Shown one piece after another: positions 38,501 through 48,076 of a stretch of DNA of 64,000 bases. Position 1 is the stretch's first letter; each line of letters begins with the position of its first letter. Under the pieces are notes generated by a model. That model was given only the letters and a program-made list of their open reading frames with translations, did not search any database and was not told the DNA's origin. Position numbers and translations under genes: made by a program. Source of the stretch: an uncultured Lachnospiraceae bacterium (lineage in GTDB: Bacteria > Bacillota > Clostridia > Lachnospirales > Lachnospiraceae); NCBI GenBank assembly GCA_934438085.1, contig CAKSBC010000012.1:1-64000 (forward strand). Reading direction: 5' to 3'.

Positions 38501-41500
38501 TTACAGATCAAACAGACTCAGCTGATTTGATTCAGGTATGCTGCCCAAAAGTCCGAGAGACTTTAGAAGCTCTGCATTGGTTTTTGTAACCTTTGTTCGC
38601 TGTATAAATTCCTCAACGCTTAAGTAAGGTCCGTTCACGGCGTCCTGCTCTATGGACAAAGCAGCATTGGTGCCGAGTCCCGCTATGGAATCGAGGGACG
38701 GCATTATCTTTCCGTTTTCTGTAAGTATGAATTCACTTGCCTTTGCCTTGAAAATGTCTATAGGCTCAAATTCAAAGCCTCTTGCCATCATTTCCTCAAC
38801 TATACGCATATCTCTGTATAAGAGCTTATCGTTGGCAGTTATATCCTTTGAGTTATTCATATGCTCTCTCAGCTCAGCAAGGTTTTGTCTCAGCTTCGGA
38901 AGACTTACGCACATCTTCTCGTAGTCAAAGCCTTTACCCTTTACTGTGTAATAAGCGGCATAGTAGGCAAGCGGATAATGTACCTTATAATAAGCTATAC
39001 GCCATGACATAACTACATATGCCGCAGCATGCGCCTTCGGGAACATATATTTTATTGTGTCACAGGACCAGATATACCATTCCGGCACTCCGTGCTCCCT
39101 CATGACATTGCAGTACATTTCATGATCCGGGTTTTTAGGGAACTTTCCCTTACGCACAAGCTCCATGATTTTAAAGCTCATACCCGGCTCTACTCCCATG
39201 CTGATAAGATATATCATGATATCGTCTCGGGTACAGATGGCAGTATCAATGGTACAGGTTCCCTCACTGATAAGCTTCTGAGCATTTCCGAGCCATACGT
39301 CTGTTCCGTGTGCAAGTCCGGCTATTCGTACAAGGTCTGACACATAATGAGGCTTTGCCTCCAAGAGCATCTGCATGGCAAAGTCCGTTCCGAACTCAGG
39401 GACTCCCATAGTTCCGCAAGGAGTTCCTCCTATATCATCCGGTGTTATGCCGAGTGATTCAGTGCTCATGAATAACGACATTATCTCCGGCGTTCCTATC
39501 GGAATGTCCATAGGATCAAGTCCTGTGAGATCCTGCAGCTGACGAACCATTGAAGGGTCATCCTTTCCGAGGATATCCAGCTTTAACAGGTTATGGTCGA
39601 TGCTGTGGTAATCCATATGTGTCGTAACCATATTGCTGGTATCATTAGCCGGATACTGTATCGGTGTAAATGTACTCATTTCCTCACCGTGAGGAAGTAC
39701 TACTATTCCTCCCGGGTGCTGACCCGTTGCACGTCTGACCTCAGTACAGCCCTGAGCAAGTCTCTCTATCTCTGCACGGCGCATCTTCTTTACCTGCGCA
39801 TCCGGATTCCTGGCAAGCAAAGCCTTTTCATGGTCTTCGTTATATCTTAAGACATAGCCGTAGGCTGTCTTATCCTGTACAGTTCCTACCGTTCCCGCCT
39901 TAAAGGTCTGTCCCTTTCCGAAAAGCACCTCTGTATATCTGTGTGCATTCGGCTGATACACTCCTGCAAAGTTAAGGTCTATATCAGGCTCCTTATCTCC
40001 CTTAAAGCCGAGGAAGGTCTCAAACGGTATATCGAAGCCGTCCTTTACAAGTCTGGTTCCGCAGACAGGGCAGTCCCTGTCCGGCATATCATAACCGGCT
40101 CTGGTGCTGTATTCCTTAACTATATCCGAATCAAAATCCGAATAATGGCACTTCGGACATCTGTAATGCGGAGGCAGAGGATTTACCTCGGAAATGCCTC
40201 CGAAGGTTGCTGCAAGAGATGATCCTACAGAACCTCTTGAGCCTACCAGATAGCCGTGCTCCATACTGTCCTGAACAAGTCGCTTTGCTATGATATACAT
40301 GACCGAATATCCGTTCGATATGATAGAATTAAGCTCCTTATCAAGTCGGCTCTTTACTATATCCGGGAGTTCCTCACCATATAAGCTTTTAGCGGTTGCA
40401 TAGCATGCATCCTCAAGCTCCTTATCCGAATTCTCAATGACAGGAGGACATTTATCCGGTCTTACCGGATCTATCCTTTCACACATATCAGCAAGCATCG
40501 ACGGATTTTCGATAACTATCTTCCTTGCAAGCTCATCTCCTAAGAATGCAAATTCCTCAAGCATTTCATCCGTAGTTCTTAAGTAAAGCTCGGTTCCGAA
40601 TTTGCCCTCATTGAATCTTCTGCCCTTTGAAGAAGCCTCAAAATATTTGATTATCTTTCTGTAAATCGATTCGCCCTTTTCCGCAAAATGAACGTTTCCG
40701 GCAGCAACAACAGGCTTTCCTAATTTATCTGCTATTTCAATGATCCTTTTAGTGACATTATAAATATCCTGCATGCTGTCAATCGGAACCTTGTTGTCAT
40801 TTATAAGATAAGCAAGATTTGATGGCGGTACGACCTCAAAATAATCATAGAAGGAAGCATCCTTAAGGAGCTCATCGTCTCCTACGTCTCTGAACACTTC
40901 ATCATATATTTCTCCATCCTCGCTGCCGCTTCCTATAAGCAGTCCGTCTCTCACACTGTCGACAAGTGATTTCGGCATCCTCGGCTCATTATTATGGAGA
41001 TAATCTATGTGAGCAGTTGAAACAAGGCGATACATATTTGTACGTCCGAAGTCATTTTTAGCTATAAGTGTAAATGCATTCGGATGAAGCTTTTTTATAG
41101 TTGCCGCATCCATCTCGTCAGCAGCATAAAGCGCATTAAGATCGTTAATGTCTCGTTCCTTAAGCATTTTAACAAAGGCAAGGAATATTCCTGCTGTAGC
41201 CTCGGCATCGGCTACCGCCCTATGGTGCGTGGAAAGCACGACATTGAGCTCCTTTGCAATGTTATCAAGCTTATTTCTGAACAGATTTTTAAGGAGCATG
41301 TGGGAAAGCCCCAGAGTATCTACAACAGTCGGATCAAAATGAATGCCTAAAAGACCTGCGTAGTTTTTAACAAAGCCCACATCGAACATTGCGTTGTGGC
41401 CTACTACAGGTACGTCGTTTCCGCCTATAAACTCGATGAATTTCGGTATCCAGTATTCATAATTTCCTGCGCCTCTTACCTGATCGTCAGTGATGGTCGT

Positions 41501-42703
41501 GAGCTCAGTGATATGCGGAGGGATAGGTCTCTCAGGGTCGATAAACTCTGAGAATCTGTCTGTAATTACTCCGTTTTTAACCTTTACCGCACCTATCTCT
41601 ATAATGCGGTCTCTCTTCATTGAAAAACCGGTAGTCTCTATATCAAAAACTACAAATTCACCGTCAAGGCTCTGTCCCCTTGGCTTTCTTACGGCATTTT
41701 TATCATCATTAATAAGACTTCCTGTAAGTCCGTAGATGAGCTTAAGATCTGAACCCTTCGGAAGCGAATGTGCCGCAGTAGGAAATACCTGAACTGAATT
41801 GTTATCTGTAATACAAAGCGCCTTCCAGCCCCATTTGACAGCAAGATTAATATAGGTCTTAACATCGCCTATACCATCCATATCACTCATCTTGGTATGA
41901 AGATCAAACTCTACTCTCTTTTCGCCATCATGCTCATCCATGCGGCTGTCATCTGTATTCTCAGCCTTCTTAATGCTCTTGATCCTGCCTATTGTAAGCT
42001 CAGGCGTATACTGATTCGGAGGCTCCACTGTTCCGGATATGGATACATATTTGCCGTCCTTAAGCTTGCCTTCTAAGTCATTTTTGGCATTTTCATCACA
42101 GAAAAGTCTGCATGAGATAGAATCTGTATTATCGGTAATGTTGAATTTAAATATAAATTTACCGTTTCTTGTCTTTATAAGCTCAGGCCCGAATATCCTT
42201 CCGGTAACTATTACGGCACCCATTCCGTCCTCAAGCGTAGATATTTTTAGTGCCTCACCCTTAAAATCATAGCCGAATATCACGTCCGGATTCTGCGATT
42301 TTTTATCAGTCTTTGGTGTCCATGCAGTCTCTGCTTGTTTATATCCGTCCTGCCCCGGCTTTTTAGGAAAACGTCCGTTTTGCTGAGCCGGTGCGCCGTT
42401 TCCCTGTCCCTGTGTTCTGCTGCCGTCCGTATGAGTCTGGCCTCCGACGCTGCTGCCACCTTCTGCCGCAAGCATCAGTATTTCTATCTGTATGCTCTTA
42501 TTGTCGAAAATCTTTTCTCTGATGGCCTTTTCGGCAGAGCGAATGGTAGATCTCGGTATTTCTTCTTTATTTCTGAGATATACCGTAAGAGAGCTCCTGT
42601 CAGCCGAGACGCTTATCTTTATGACCTCGGCGTTTTTCATGAGCTCCCTGTCGGTAAGATCCATATCAAGATTTACAAATACATTTGAAAAGCTTTCTTT
42701 CAT
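38501..42703 (-). CDS. polC: DNA polymerase III alpha subunit, PolC type
   Basis: The main replicative polymerase of Firmicutes, with built-in 3'-5' proofreading. The 1400 residues show an N-terminal domain with a Gln/Gly/Pro-rich linker (about 85-135) and an OB-fold (about 150-235). A PHP domain is split by the DEDD exonuclease (FVVFDIETTGFSMKRDRIIEIGAVKV, about 350-375). The polymerase domain has EPDIDLNFAGVYQPNAHRYTE and a zinc-binding CPKC/CPVC pair. PHP metal ligands are altered: the usual HLHT reads DLHT and ITDHG reads ITDNN. The ATG overlaps the ispG stop (ATGA). It closes the pyrH-to-polC gene series. Confidence 0.97.
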   Translation of the reverse strand: MKESFSNVFVNLDMDLTDRELMKNAEVIKISVSADRSSLTVYLRNKEEIPRSTIRSAEKAIREKIFDNKSIQIEILMLAAEGGSSVGGQTHTDGSRTQGQGNGAPAQQNGRFPKKPGQDGYKQAETAWTPKTDKKSQNPDVIFGYDFKGEALKISTLEDGMGAVIVTGRIFGPELIKTRNGKFIFKFNITDNTDSISCRLFCDENAKNDLEGKLKDGKYVSISGTVEPPNQYTPELTIGRIKSIKKAENTDDSRMDEHDGEKRVEFDLHTKMSDMDGIGDVKTYINLAVKWGWKALCITDNNSVQVFPTAAHSLPKGSDLKLIYGLTGSLINDDKNAVRKPRGQSLDGEFVVFDIETTGFSMKRDRIIEIGAVKVKNGVITDRFSEFIDPERPIPPHITELTTITDDQVRGAGNYEYWIPKFIEFIGGNDVPVVGHNAMFDVGFVKNYAGLLGIHFDPTVVDTLGLSHMLLKNLFRNKLDNIAKELNVVLSTHHRAVADAEATAGIFLAFVKMLKERDINDLNALYAADEMDAATIKKLHPNAFTLIAKNDFGRTNMYRLVSTAHIDYLHNNEPRMPKSLVDSVRDGLLIGSGSEDGEIYDEVFRDVGDDELLKDASFYDYFEVVPPSNLAYLINDNKVPIDSMQDIYNVTKRIIEIADKLGKPVVAAGNVHFAEKGESIYRKIIKYFEASSKGRRFNEGKFGTELYLRTTDEMLEEFAFLGDELARKIVIENPSMLADMCERIDPVRPDKCPPVIENSDKELEDACYATAKSLYGEELPDIVKSRLDKELNSIISNGYSVMYIIAKRLVQDSMEHGYLVGSRGSVGSSLAATFGGISEVNPLPPHYRCPKCHYSDFDSDIVKEYSTRAGYDMPDRDCPVCGTRLVKDGFDIPFETFLGFKGDKEPDIDLNFAGVYQPNAHRYTEVLFGKGQTFKAGTVGTVQDKTAYGYVLRYNEDHEKALLARNPDAQVKKMRRAEIERLAQGCTEVRRATGQHPGGIVVLPHGEEMSTFTPIQYPANDTSNMVTTHMDYHSIDHNLLKLDILGKDDPSMVRQLQDLTGLDPMDIPIGTPEIMSLFMSTESLGITPDDIGGTPCGTMGVPEFGTDFAMQMLLEAKPHYVSDLVRIAGLAHGTDVWLGNAQKLISEGTCTIDTAICTRDDIMIYLISMGVEPGMSFKIMELVRKGKFPKNPDHEMYCNVMREHGVPEWYIWSCDTIKYMFPKAHAAAYVVMSWRIAYYKVHYPLAYYAAYYTVKGKGFDYEKMCVSLPKLRQNLAELREHMNNSKDITANDKLLYRDMRIVEEMMARGFEFEPIDIFKAKASEFILTENGKIMPSLDSIAGLGTNAALSIEQDAVNGPYLSVEEFIQRTKVTKTNAELLKSLGLLGSIPESNQLSLFDL

Positions 42704-43779
42704 ACCTTTTTGCTGTCAGTTATCTCTTTATCGAGTTCTTCCTTAAATGCTTCAAGCAGCTTGTCCTCGTCGACCTTTTTAATGATCTCGCCTTTTCTGA
42801 TAATGAGACCCTGTCCTTTTCCTCCGCAGATGCCAAGCTCCGCTTCCTTTGCTTCGCCCGGACCGTTTACCGGACAGCCCATGCAGGCAACCTTTATATT
42901 AAGCTCCTTATACTCAGGTCTTAATACAAGTTCATTTACCTTTTCCGCAAGCCCTACAAGATCTATCTGAGTCCTTCCGCAGGTAGGACAGCTGACTACC
43001 TCTATGCCGCCCTTTTTAAGTCCGAGGGTCTTAAGTATCTGCTTTGCAGTCTTAATCTCCTCGACCGGATCCCCAGTAAGACTTACTCTTATGGTATCTC
43101 CTATTCCTTCATAGAGGATAATGCCAAGTCCCACTGATGACTTGATATTCCCGGCCCATACAGTGCCGGCCTCGGTGATTCCCACATGAAGCGGATGCTC
43201 TGTTCTTTCCTTTATGAGCTCATGTGCCTTTACACACATAAGCACATCTGAGGATTTAATGCTTATGACTATTCTGTCATAGCCCATCTCTTCTATCATT
43301 GCCGCCTTATCAAGCGCTGACTCAACAAGTCCCTCGGCAGTGACATGACCGCCGTATTTTGCAATCAGCTCTTTTTCAAGAGAGCCGGAATTAACGCCTA
43401 CTCTGATCGGAGTATTATTTATCATTGCAGCACGCACGACTGCCTCAAGATTTTCTCTTCCTCCGATATTTCCCGGATTTATCCTGATCTTATCTGCGCC
43501 ATTTTCCATAGCTGCTATGGCAAGCTTGTAATCAAAATGTATATCTGCAACAAGCGGTATATGTATACGGCTCTTTATCTCTGATAATGCCTCTGCTGCC
43601 TTCATATCCGGCACCGCAACTCTGATAATGTCGCAGCCTGATGCCTCAAGTGAAAGTATCTGCTTTACAGTAGCTTCAACATCATCTGTCTTTGTGTTGC
43701 ACATCGATTGTATAGCTATAGGATTATTGCCTCCTATAGTTTTATTTCCTATTTTTACCTCATGTGTATGCATTCTCAT
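42700..43779 (-). CDS. ispG: 4-hydroxy-3-methylbut-2-en-1-yl diphosphate synthase
   Basis: A [4Fe-4S] enzyme of the non-mevalonate isoprenoid pathway, converting MEcPP to HMBPP. The 359 residues start with MHTHEVKIGNKTIGGNNPIAIQSM and form a TIM barrel with GSLEKELIAKYG. The C-terminal cluster-binding domain has cysteines in SCPTCGRTQIDL and VACMGCPVNGPGEAKEAELG. The length is usual for Gram-positive IspG. It overlaps polC by 4 bases and follows rseP. With dxr nearby, it supplies the isoprenoid units that UppS extends. Confidence 0.96.
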   Translation of the reverse strand: MRMHTHEVKIGNKTIGGNNPIAIQSMCNTKTDDVEATVKQILSLEASGCDIIRVAVPDMKAAEALSEIKSRIHIPLVADIHFDYKLAIAAMENGADKIRINPGNIGGRENLEAVVRAAMINNTPIRVGVNSGSLEKELIAKYGGHVTAEGLVESALDKAAMIEEMGYDRIVISIKSSDVLMCVKAHELIKERTEHPLHVGITEAGTVWAGNIKSSVGLGIILYEGIGDTIRVSLTGDPVEEIKTAKQILKTLGLKKGGIEVVSCPTCGRTQIDLVGLAEKVNELVLRPEYKELNIKVACMGCPVNGPGEAKEAELGICGGKGQGLIIRKGEIIKKVDEDKLLEAFKEELDKEITDSKKV

Positions 43780-43802
43780 TTGCTGTATCCCTCTTGAAGC
43801 TG

Positions 43803-45005
43803 TTATCCGAATATCAACAGCGAAACATCATTAAACATTATAAATACCATCAGTGCAAGGAGCAGAAGCATTCCTGCCATGTGTATCCTGCCCTCAAGCT
43901 CCTTCGGAACAGCATGTCCCGTCAGCAGCTCAATAGCTATAAAAACAAGTCGTCCTCCGTCAAGCGCAGGGAGCGGCAGAAGGTTCATAGCTCCCAAGGA
44001 TCCTGAAATAATTATCATAATGTTTAAAAGCGTCATAGCTGCCGCTGTCATGCCGTAACCCGATGCAGTTTCCACTGTCTTATCCATTACTGCCACCATT
44101 CTCACAGGACCCATGACATCTTTCCTGCTGACCGCACCGCTTATCATCATTTTAATTGAATAAACCGATGAGCGTATGCAGTAGCCGACGTCATAAAGAC
44201 TGTAATGAATGATCTCGCCTAAGCTGTCTGCCTTGGCATAGGCTGCACTGTAGGTAAACCCCAGTCTGTAAGTTTTATTCTCTTCGTCATACTGCGGAGT
44301 AAGGATAACGTCCTTTTCCTTCATACCGTCATCAGCATCAAGGTACCTTACCGCAATGTCATCTGCATTCTGAACGTTAGCCGCATTTACGACCATGAAA
44401 AGCTGAATATCTCTTGCTGTTTCGACCTTTGACAGTCTGACTCCCTTTGAACGATCTCCGACAACTGCAAGACCTGTTATCCTGTCGCCTTCGGATAAGC
44501 CTGCCTCATAAGCCGGCATTCCCGCAGTAGTATCTGAAATAATCGCCCTGTCATATCCGTAGTGTGAGGTTATGATAAGCGCAAAAATAAATGCCAGTAT
44601 AAAATTAAATATCGGTCCGGCGGCTACTATGAGAAATCTCTGCCATGCCTTCTTTTCGACGAACTGATCCTTTTTGTGATAGATACGTCCGTCGATAATG
44701 ATATTTTCGCCGTCTATCCTTGGTGCATCGGCATTTAAGGTTCCGTTTGTTATCGCGCCTGAGCTTCTCTCACTGTCATCGTCCTCTGCCATTTCCTCTC
44801 CGAGCATCATGCATGAGCCGCCTAAAGGAAGTGCTCTAAGAGAATATCTGGTGTTGCCGCGAACCTTTGAACAAAGCCTCGGCCCCATACCTATAGAAAA
44901 TTCAATAACTCCGACACCGAAGGTTCTCGCCACTATAAAGTGCCCGAATTCATGAATAGCTATGATAAAGCCTAATGCTAAAACAGAAATAATAATACTT
45001 ATCAT
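43803..45005 (-). CDS. rseP: RIP metalloprotease, RseP/RasP (site-2 protease) family
   Basis: An intramembrane zinc protease that cleaves anti-sigma factors and signal-peptide remnants. The catalytic HEFGH is at residues 18-22 in the first helix (IISVLALGFIIAIHEFGHFIV). A PDZ domain lies at about 165-250. The second metal-site motif is NLLPLPALDGGRLVFI near the C-terminus. It has four membrane helices and 400 residues, slightly more than usual because of an acidic insertion (about 70-110, EEMAEDDDSERSSG). It lies between dxr and ispG, as in many Firmicutes. Confidence 0.95.
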   Translation of the reverse strand: MISIIISVLALGFIIAIHEFGHFIVARTFGVGVIEFSIGMGPRLCSKVRGNTRYSLRALPLGGSCMMLGEEMAEDDDSERSSGAITNGTLNADAPRIDGENIIIDGRIYHKKDQFVEKKAWQRFLIVAAGPIFNFILAFIFALIITSHYGYDRAIISDTTAGMPAYEAGLSEGDRITGLAVVGDRSKGVRLSKVETARDIQLFMVVNAANVQNADDIAVRYLDADDGMKEKDVILTPQYDEENKTYRLGFTYSAAYAKADSLGEIIHYSLYDVGYCIRSSVYSIKMMISGAVSRKDVMGPVRMVAVMDKTVETASGYGMTAAAMTLLNIMIIISGSLGAMNLLPLPALDGGRLVFIAIELLTGHAVPKELEGRIHMAGMLLLLALMVFIMFNDVSLLIFG

Positions 45006-45030
45006 TAAAATACTTTCCTCTTCAGCCTGG

Positions 45031-46197
45031 TTAAAGCTTATATTTATTTCTTATAAATGCCCTTGCCTCTTTTTCAGCCTCAAATATTTCTTCAAGTGAA
45101 GGCGACGGTATATTTTTATGTGCCTTCATGCAGGCCTCTATGCCGTCTGCAATATCGGTGTACCCGATCTTTCCGGAAAGAAATGCTGCTACACATTCCT
45201 CGTTTGCAGCATTGTAGACAGTAGTAACGCTGCCCTCTGTCCTGCAGGCATCTATTCCTAATTTAAGCCCCTTAAAGGTTTCTGTATCAGGCTCCATAAA
45301 ACGGATCTCTGCCATATCCTTAAGGCTTAATGTCTTTTTACCGTTAAATTCTGCACGCTTTTCACTTCTTAAGGCATAGGCTATAGGTACTCTCATATCA
45401 GGCGCACCAAGCTGAGCCTTTATAGCTCCGTCCTCAAACTGAACCATTGAATGAACGATTGAGCCGGGCTGAACTACTACGATAATATCATCTGCAGGCA
45501 CATCGAACAGATAATGCGCCTCTATGACCTCAAGACCTTTGTTAACCAGAGTCGATGAGTCGATGGTTATCTTTGCTCCCATATTCCAGCTCGGATGCTT
45601 GAGTGCATCCTCAGGCTTGATATTTTTGAGCTCATCAAGAGTCTTCCCTCTGAATGGTCCGCCGGAGCAGGTAAGATATATTTTATCTATCTTATTGTCC
45701 TTTTCGCCCGCAAGACACTGATATATAGCGGAATGCTCCGAATCTACAGGTGTAAACCTTACCCCGTGCTCTTTTGCAAGCGGCATTATTATATGTCCTG
45801 CACATACGATAGGCTCTTTATTTGCCTGACATATATTTTTGCCTGCCTTTATCGCCTCTATCGTAGGTTTAATTCCTATCATTCCGACGACACTGACAAG
45901 CACAGTGTCTGTCTCCGGATATACCGCACATTCGATAAGGCCGTCCATTCCGCTTACCACCTTCATGCCTTCGGCTTCCGGAATCATACCGTTTTCGATT
46001 CTCTTTACAAGCTCTGCAGCCTTTTCCTCATCATAAATACAGCAGATCTGCGGACGAAACTCCCTGATCTGCTCCGTTATCATATCAATATTTTTAAGCG
46101 CAGCTAAAGCTGTTACTGTTATATCTTTGTCTGATCTCACTACATCAAGAGTCTGCCTGCCGATAGACCCCGTACTTCCAAGAACACAAAGCTTCAT
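45031..46197 (-). CDS. dxr: 1-deoxy-D-xylulose 5-phosphate reductoisomerase
   Basis: NADPH-dependent first committed step of the non-mevalonate pathway. The start MKLCVLGSTGSIGRQTLDVV carries the nucleotide-binding GSTGSIG. KEPIVCAGHI, PVDSEHSAIYQCL and SGGPFRGKTLDEL form the active-site and flexible-loop regions. The 388-residue length is normal. The ATG at 46197 has GGAGG upstream; a reading 24 codons longer is not family-like. An inverted repeat at 46226-46260 separates it from cdsA. Confidence 0.96.
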   Translation of the reverse strand: MKLCVLGSTGSIGRQTLDVVRSDKDITVTALAALKNIDMITEQIREFRPQICCIYDEEKAAELVKRIENGMIPEAEGMKVVSGMDGLIECAVYPETDTVLVSVVGMIGIKPTIEAIKAGKNICQANKEPIVCAGHIIMPLAKEHGVRFTPVDSEHSAIYQCLAGEKDNKIDKIYLTCSGGPFRGKTLDELKNIKPEDALKHPSWNMGAKITIDSSTLVNKGLEVIEAHYLFDVPADDIIVVVQPGSIVHSMVQFEDGAIKAQLGAPDMRVPIAYALRSEKRAEFNGKKTLSLKDMAEIRFMEPDTETFKGLKLGIDACRTEGSVTTVYNAANEECVAAFLSGKIGYTDIADGIEACMKAHKNIPSPSLEEIFEAEKEARAFIRNKYKL

Positions 46198-46225
46198 TGC
46201 CGCCTCCGTTTTAAACTCAAACAGC

Positions 46226-46260
46226 CGGACGAACTGCTGTAAATAAAACACGTTCGTCCG
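46226..46260 (-). terminator. Inverted repeat between cdsA and dxr
   Basis: A perfect 9-bp stem (46226-46234 with 46252-46260) and 17-nt loop. No U-tract follows, so it may be an RNA-processing or attenuation hairpin within the operon. Confidence 0.45.
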
Positions 46261-46270
46261 ACCTAACATA

Positions 46271-47083
46271 TTACCTTATAAATTTGTCTACAAGCGTGAG
46301 CGTATAATATATCGCCGGTGCCGTAAATAATACCGAATCAAATCTGTCCAAAATGCCGCCATGCCCCGGTATGCATCGTCCGAAATCCTTGATATCATGG
46401 TTTCTCTTTATGGCAGATGCCGCAAGGTCTCCTATCATGGATATGATCGCACCTACTCCGCAGGCAATAGAACAACTTATAAGAGGACTGATTGTAGATG
46501 TCATCTTATTCCTGAACACGAATCCGTAGATAAACCCAAGCAGCGCTGCTCCGAGCACTCCCCCGACAGCTCCCTCCCAGGTTTTCTTAGGGCTCAGCTT
46601 CGGCACCATTTTATGTCTGCCTATCAGCATTCCTGTGCAGTATGCCAATGTATCACAGCCCCATGAGCATAAAAGTATAAGCCACACTGTAAATAAGCCG
46701 TCATGAAGCATTCTCGTAAGATATACATAGCTCATCAGCACAGACACATAGCACATACCGAAAAATGCACCTGTTATTTCTTCCGTTTTGTATTCCGGGA
46801 AGGTTATAACATAGGCTGTCATAAACACTATCAGTGCTCCGACCATCATCGCTGCAACATACGCTCTTCCCTGCGTATATACCAATACATAGTAAACCGC
46901 CGTCATGGCATAACCAATGACAGCTATAGCCTTATGGTCTATTCCTATAGCTCTGTAAAGTTCCATCTGACCGATAAGAGAAAGTGCGGTAACAGATAAA
47001 AGCAGCGGCAGATTGCCTAAATACATTACTATTATGGCAGCTATCAGTAATACAACACCGCTTGCAAGCCTTTTCCAAAACAA
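46271..47083 (-). CDS. cdsA: Phosphatidate cytidylyltransferase
   Basis: An integral membrane enzyme making CDP-diacylglycerol from phosphatidic acid and CTP, the branch point for anionic phospholipids. The 270 residues have about eight hydrophobic helices. The family signature near the C-terminus (IKRNHDIKDFGRCIPGHGGILDRFDS) is intact, as is KLSPKKTWEGAVGG. It starts 2 bp after uppS, so the two are coupled. Order uppS-cdsA-dxr-rseP is conserved widely. Confidence 0.96.
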   Translation of the reverse strand: MFWKRLASGVVLLIAAIIVMYLGNLPLLLSVTALSLIGQMELYRAIGIDHKAIAVIGYAMTAVYYVLVYTQGRAYVAAMMVGALIVFMTAYVITFPEYKTEEITGAFFGMCYVSVLMSYVYLTRMLHDGLFTVWLILLCSWGCDTLAYCTGMLIGRHKMVPKLSPKKTWEGAVGGVLGAALLGFIYGFVFRNKMTSTISPLISCSIACGVGAIISMIGDLAASAIKRNHDIKDFGRCIPGHGGILDRFDSVLFTAPAIYYTLTLVDKFIR

Positions 47084-47085
47084 AA

Positions 47086-47835
47086 TCAGACTCCTCCGAA
47101 TCTTCTGCTTCTGTGATTAAACTCTTCTATGCATTTAAGGAGCTCATCCTTATTGAAATCAGGCCAAAGCACATCAGTAACAACTATTTCCGAATATGCT
47201 GACTGCCATGTAAGGAAATTGCTGAGTCTGAGCTCTCCGGATGTCCTTATGATAAGATCCGGGTCAGGTATGCCTGCAGTATCAAGATACATAGCAAAGC
47301 CGTTCTCTGTAAGCTCTCCCTCAGGAACCTTATCATCAGCTCCGGCAAATGCTCCGGCAGGAACCTCTCCCTTGACATAAGCTTCCGCAAGCCTCATCGC
47401 GGCACGTCTGATTTCATCTCTTCCGCCGTAATTAGCAGCCACGACGAAGGTCATGCCGGTATTATCCTTTGTCTCATCCTCAAGCTTATTAATAGCATCA
47501 ATGATATCTGTCGGAAATCTTCTTCTGTCGCCGATCATCCTGATGCGGACATTGTGTTCCTTCGCCTGCTTTAAAAGTCTCATGGCATAGAAACGGAAGA
47601 GCTGCATGAGTCCATCCACCTCATCCTTAGAACGTTTCCAATTTTCTGTTGAAAAAGCATAGACAGTGAAATACTTGATTCCCAACTTTCCGGCCTCAGG
47701 TATGAGTGCCTCGATAGCGGTACATCCTGCCTTATGCCCCATGGTGCGCGGTAATCCACGCTTTTTGGCCCATCGGCCGTTGCCGTCCATGATGACGGCA
47801 ACAGAGGATGGGATGTATAAATTATTTGTTTCCAT
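47086..47835 (-). CDS. uppS: Undecaprenyl diphosphate synthase
   Basis: A cis-prenyltransferase making the C55 lipid carrier for wall and surface polysaccharides. The start region SVAVIMDGNGRWAKKRGLPRTMGHKAG has the catalytic Asp. FSTENWKRSKDEVDGLM and the C-terminal PDPDLIIRTSGELRLSNFLTWQ are diagnostic. ATG at 47835 gives 249 residues. An ATG six codons earlier (47853) is embedded in a repeated element (copy A at 47844-47977), because the same bases occur in copy B without a gene. Translation therefore more likely begins at 47835, with GGAAAG from the repeat as ribosome site. The enzyme links the Dxr/IspG pathway to envelope synthesis. Confidence 0.95.
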   Translation of the reverse strand: METNNLYIPSSVAVIMDGNGRWAKKRGLPRTMGHKAGCTAIEALIPEAGKLGIKYFTVYAFSTENWKRSKDEVDGLMQLFRFYAMRLLKQAKEHNVRIRMIGDRRRFPTDIIDAINKLEDETKDNTGMTFVVAANYGGRDEIRRAAMRLAEAYVKGEVPAGAFAGADDKVPEGELTENGFAMYLDTAGIPDPDLIIRTSGELRLSNFLTWQSAYSEIVVTDVLWPDFNKDELLKCIEEFNHRSRRFGGV

Positions 47836-47843
47836 ATTTAAAA

Positions 47844-47977
47844 TTCTTTCCATGATACACGCAGCGATTCGTGCTTCGCACTTTCTCGCTGCTGCAAATA
47901 TTCGTAATCCGCCCTTCGGGCTTCTTACTCATATTTGTTCGGTCCTCAAACCCAATAATAAGTCCGCAAGCGGCCTT
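47844..47977 (-). repeat. Structured intergenic repeat, copy A
   Basis: The minus-strand RNA folds into stem II (47895-47937: CAAATAT/ATATTTG, GTAA/TTAC, GCCC/GGGC with a GAA loop) and stem III (47861-47892: GCAGCGA/TCGCTGC with GTGC-GAA-GCAC). The stem I region keeps only CCGC/GCGG (47964-47973). The purine-rich internal loops suggest G-A pairing. Bases 47885-47977 match copy C with one substitution and one indel, and 47844-47896 match copy B exactly. Confidence 0.85.
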
Positions 47978-47998
47978 TCTTTTCTTTGAATTTAGGCT

Positions 47999-48051
47999 TT
48001 CTTTCCATGATACACGCAGCGATTCGTGCTTCGCACTTTCTCGCTGCTGCA
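47999..48051 (-). repeat. Structured intergenic repeat, copy B (stem III only)
   Basis: A 53-bp exact duplicate of 47844-47896, containing only stem III (48016-48047) and its 3' flank. Offset from copy A is 155 bp. A run of T follows at 48059-48065. Confidence 0.85.
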
Positions 48052-48076
48052 TGTATCCTTTTTTTATAATGATACC

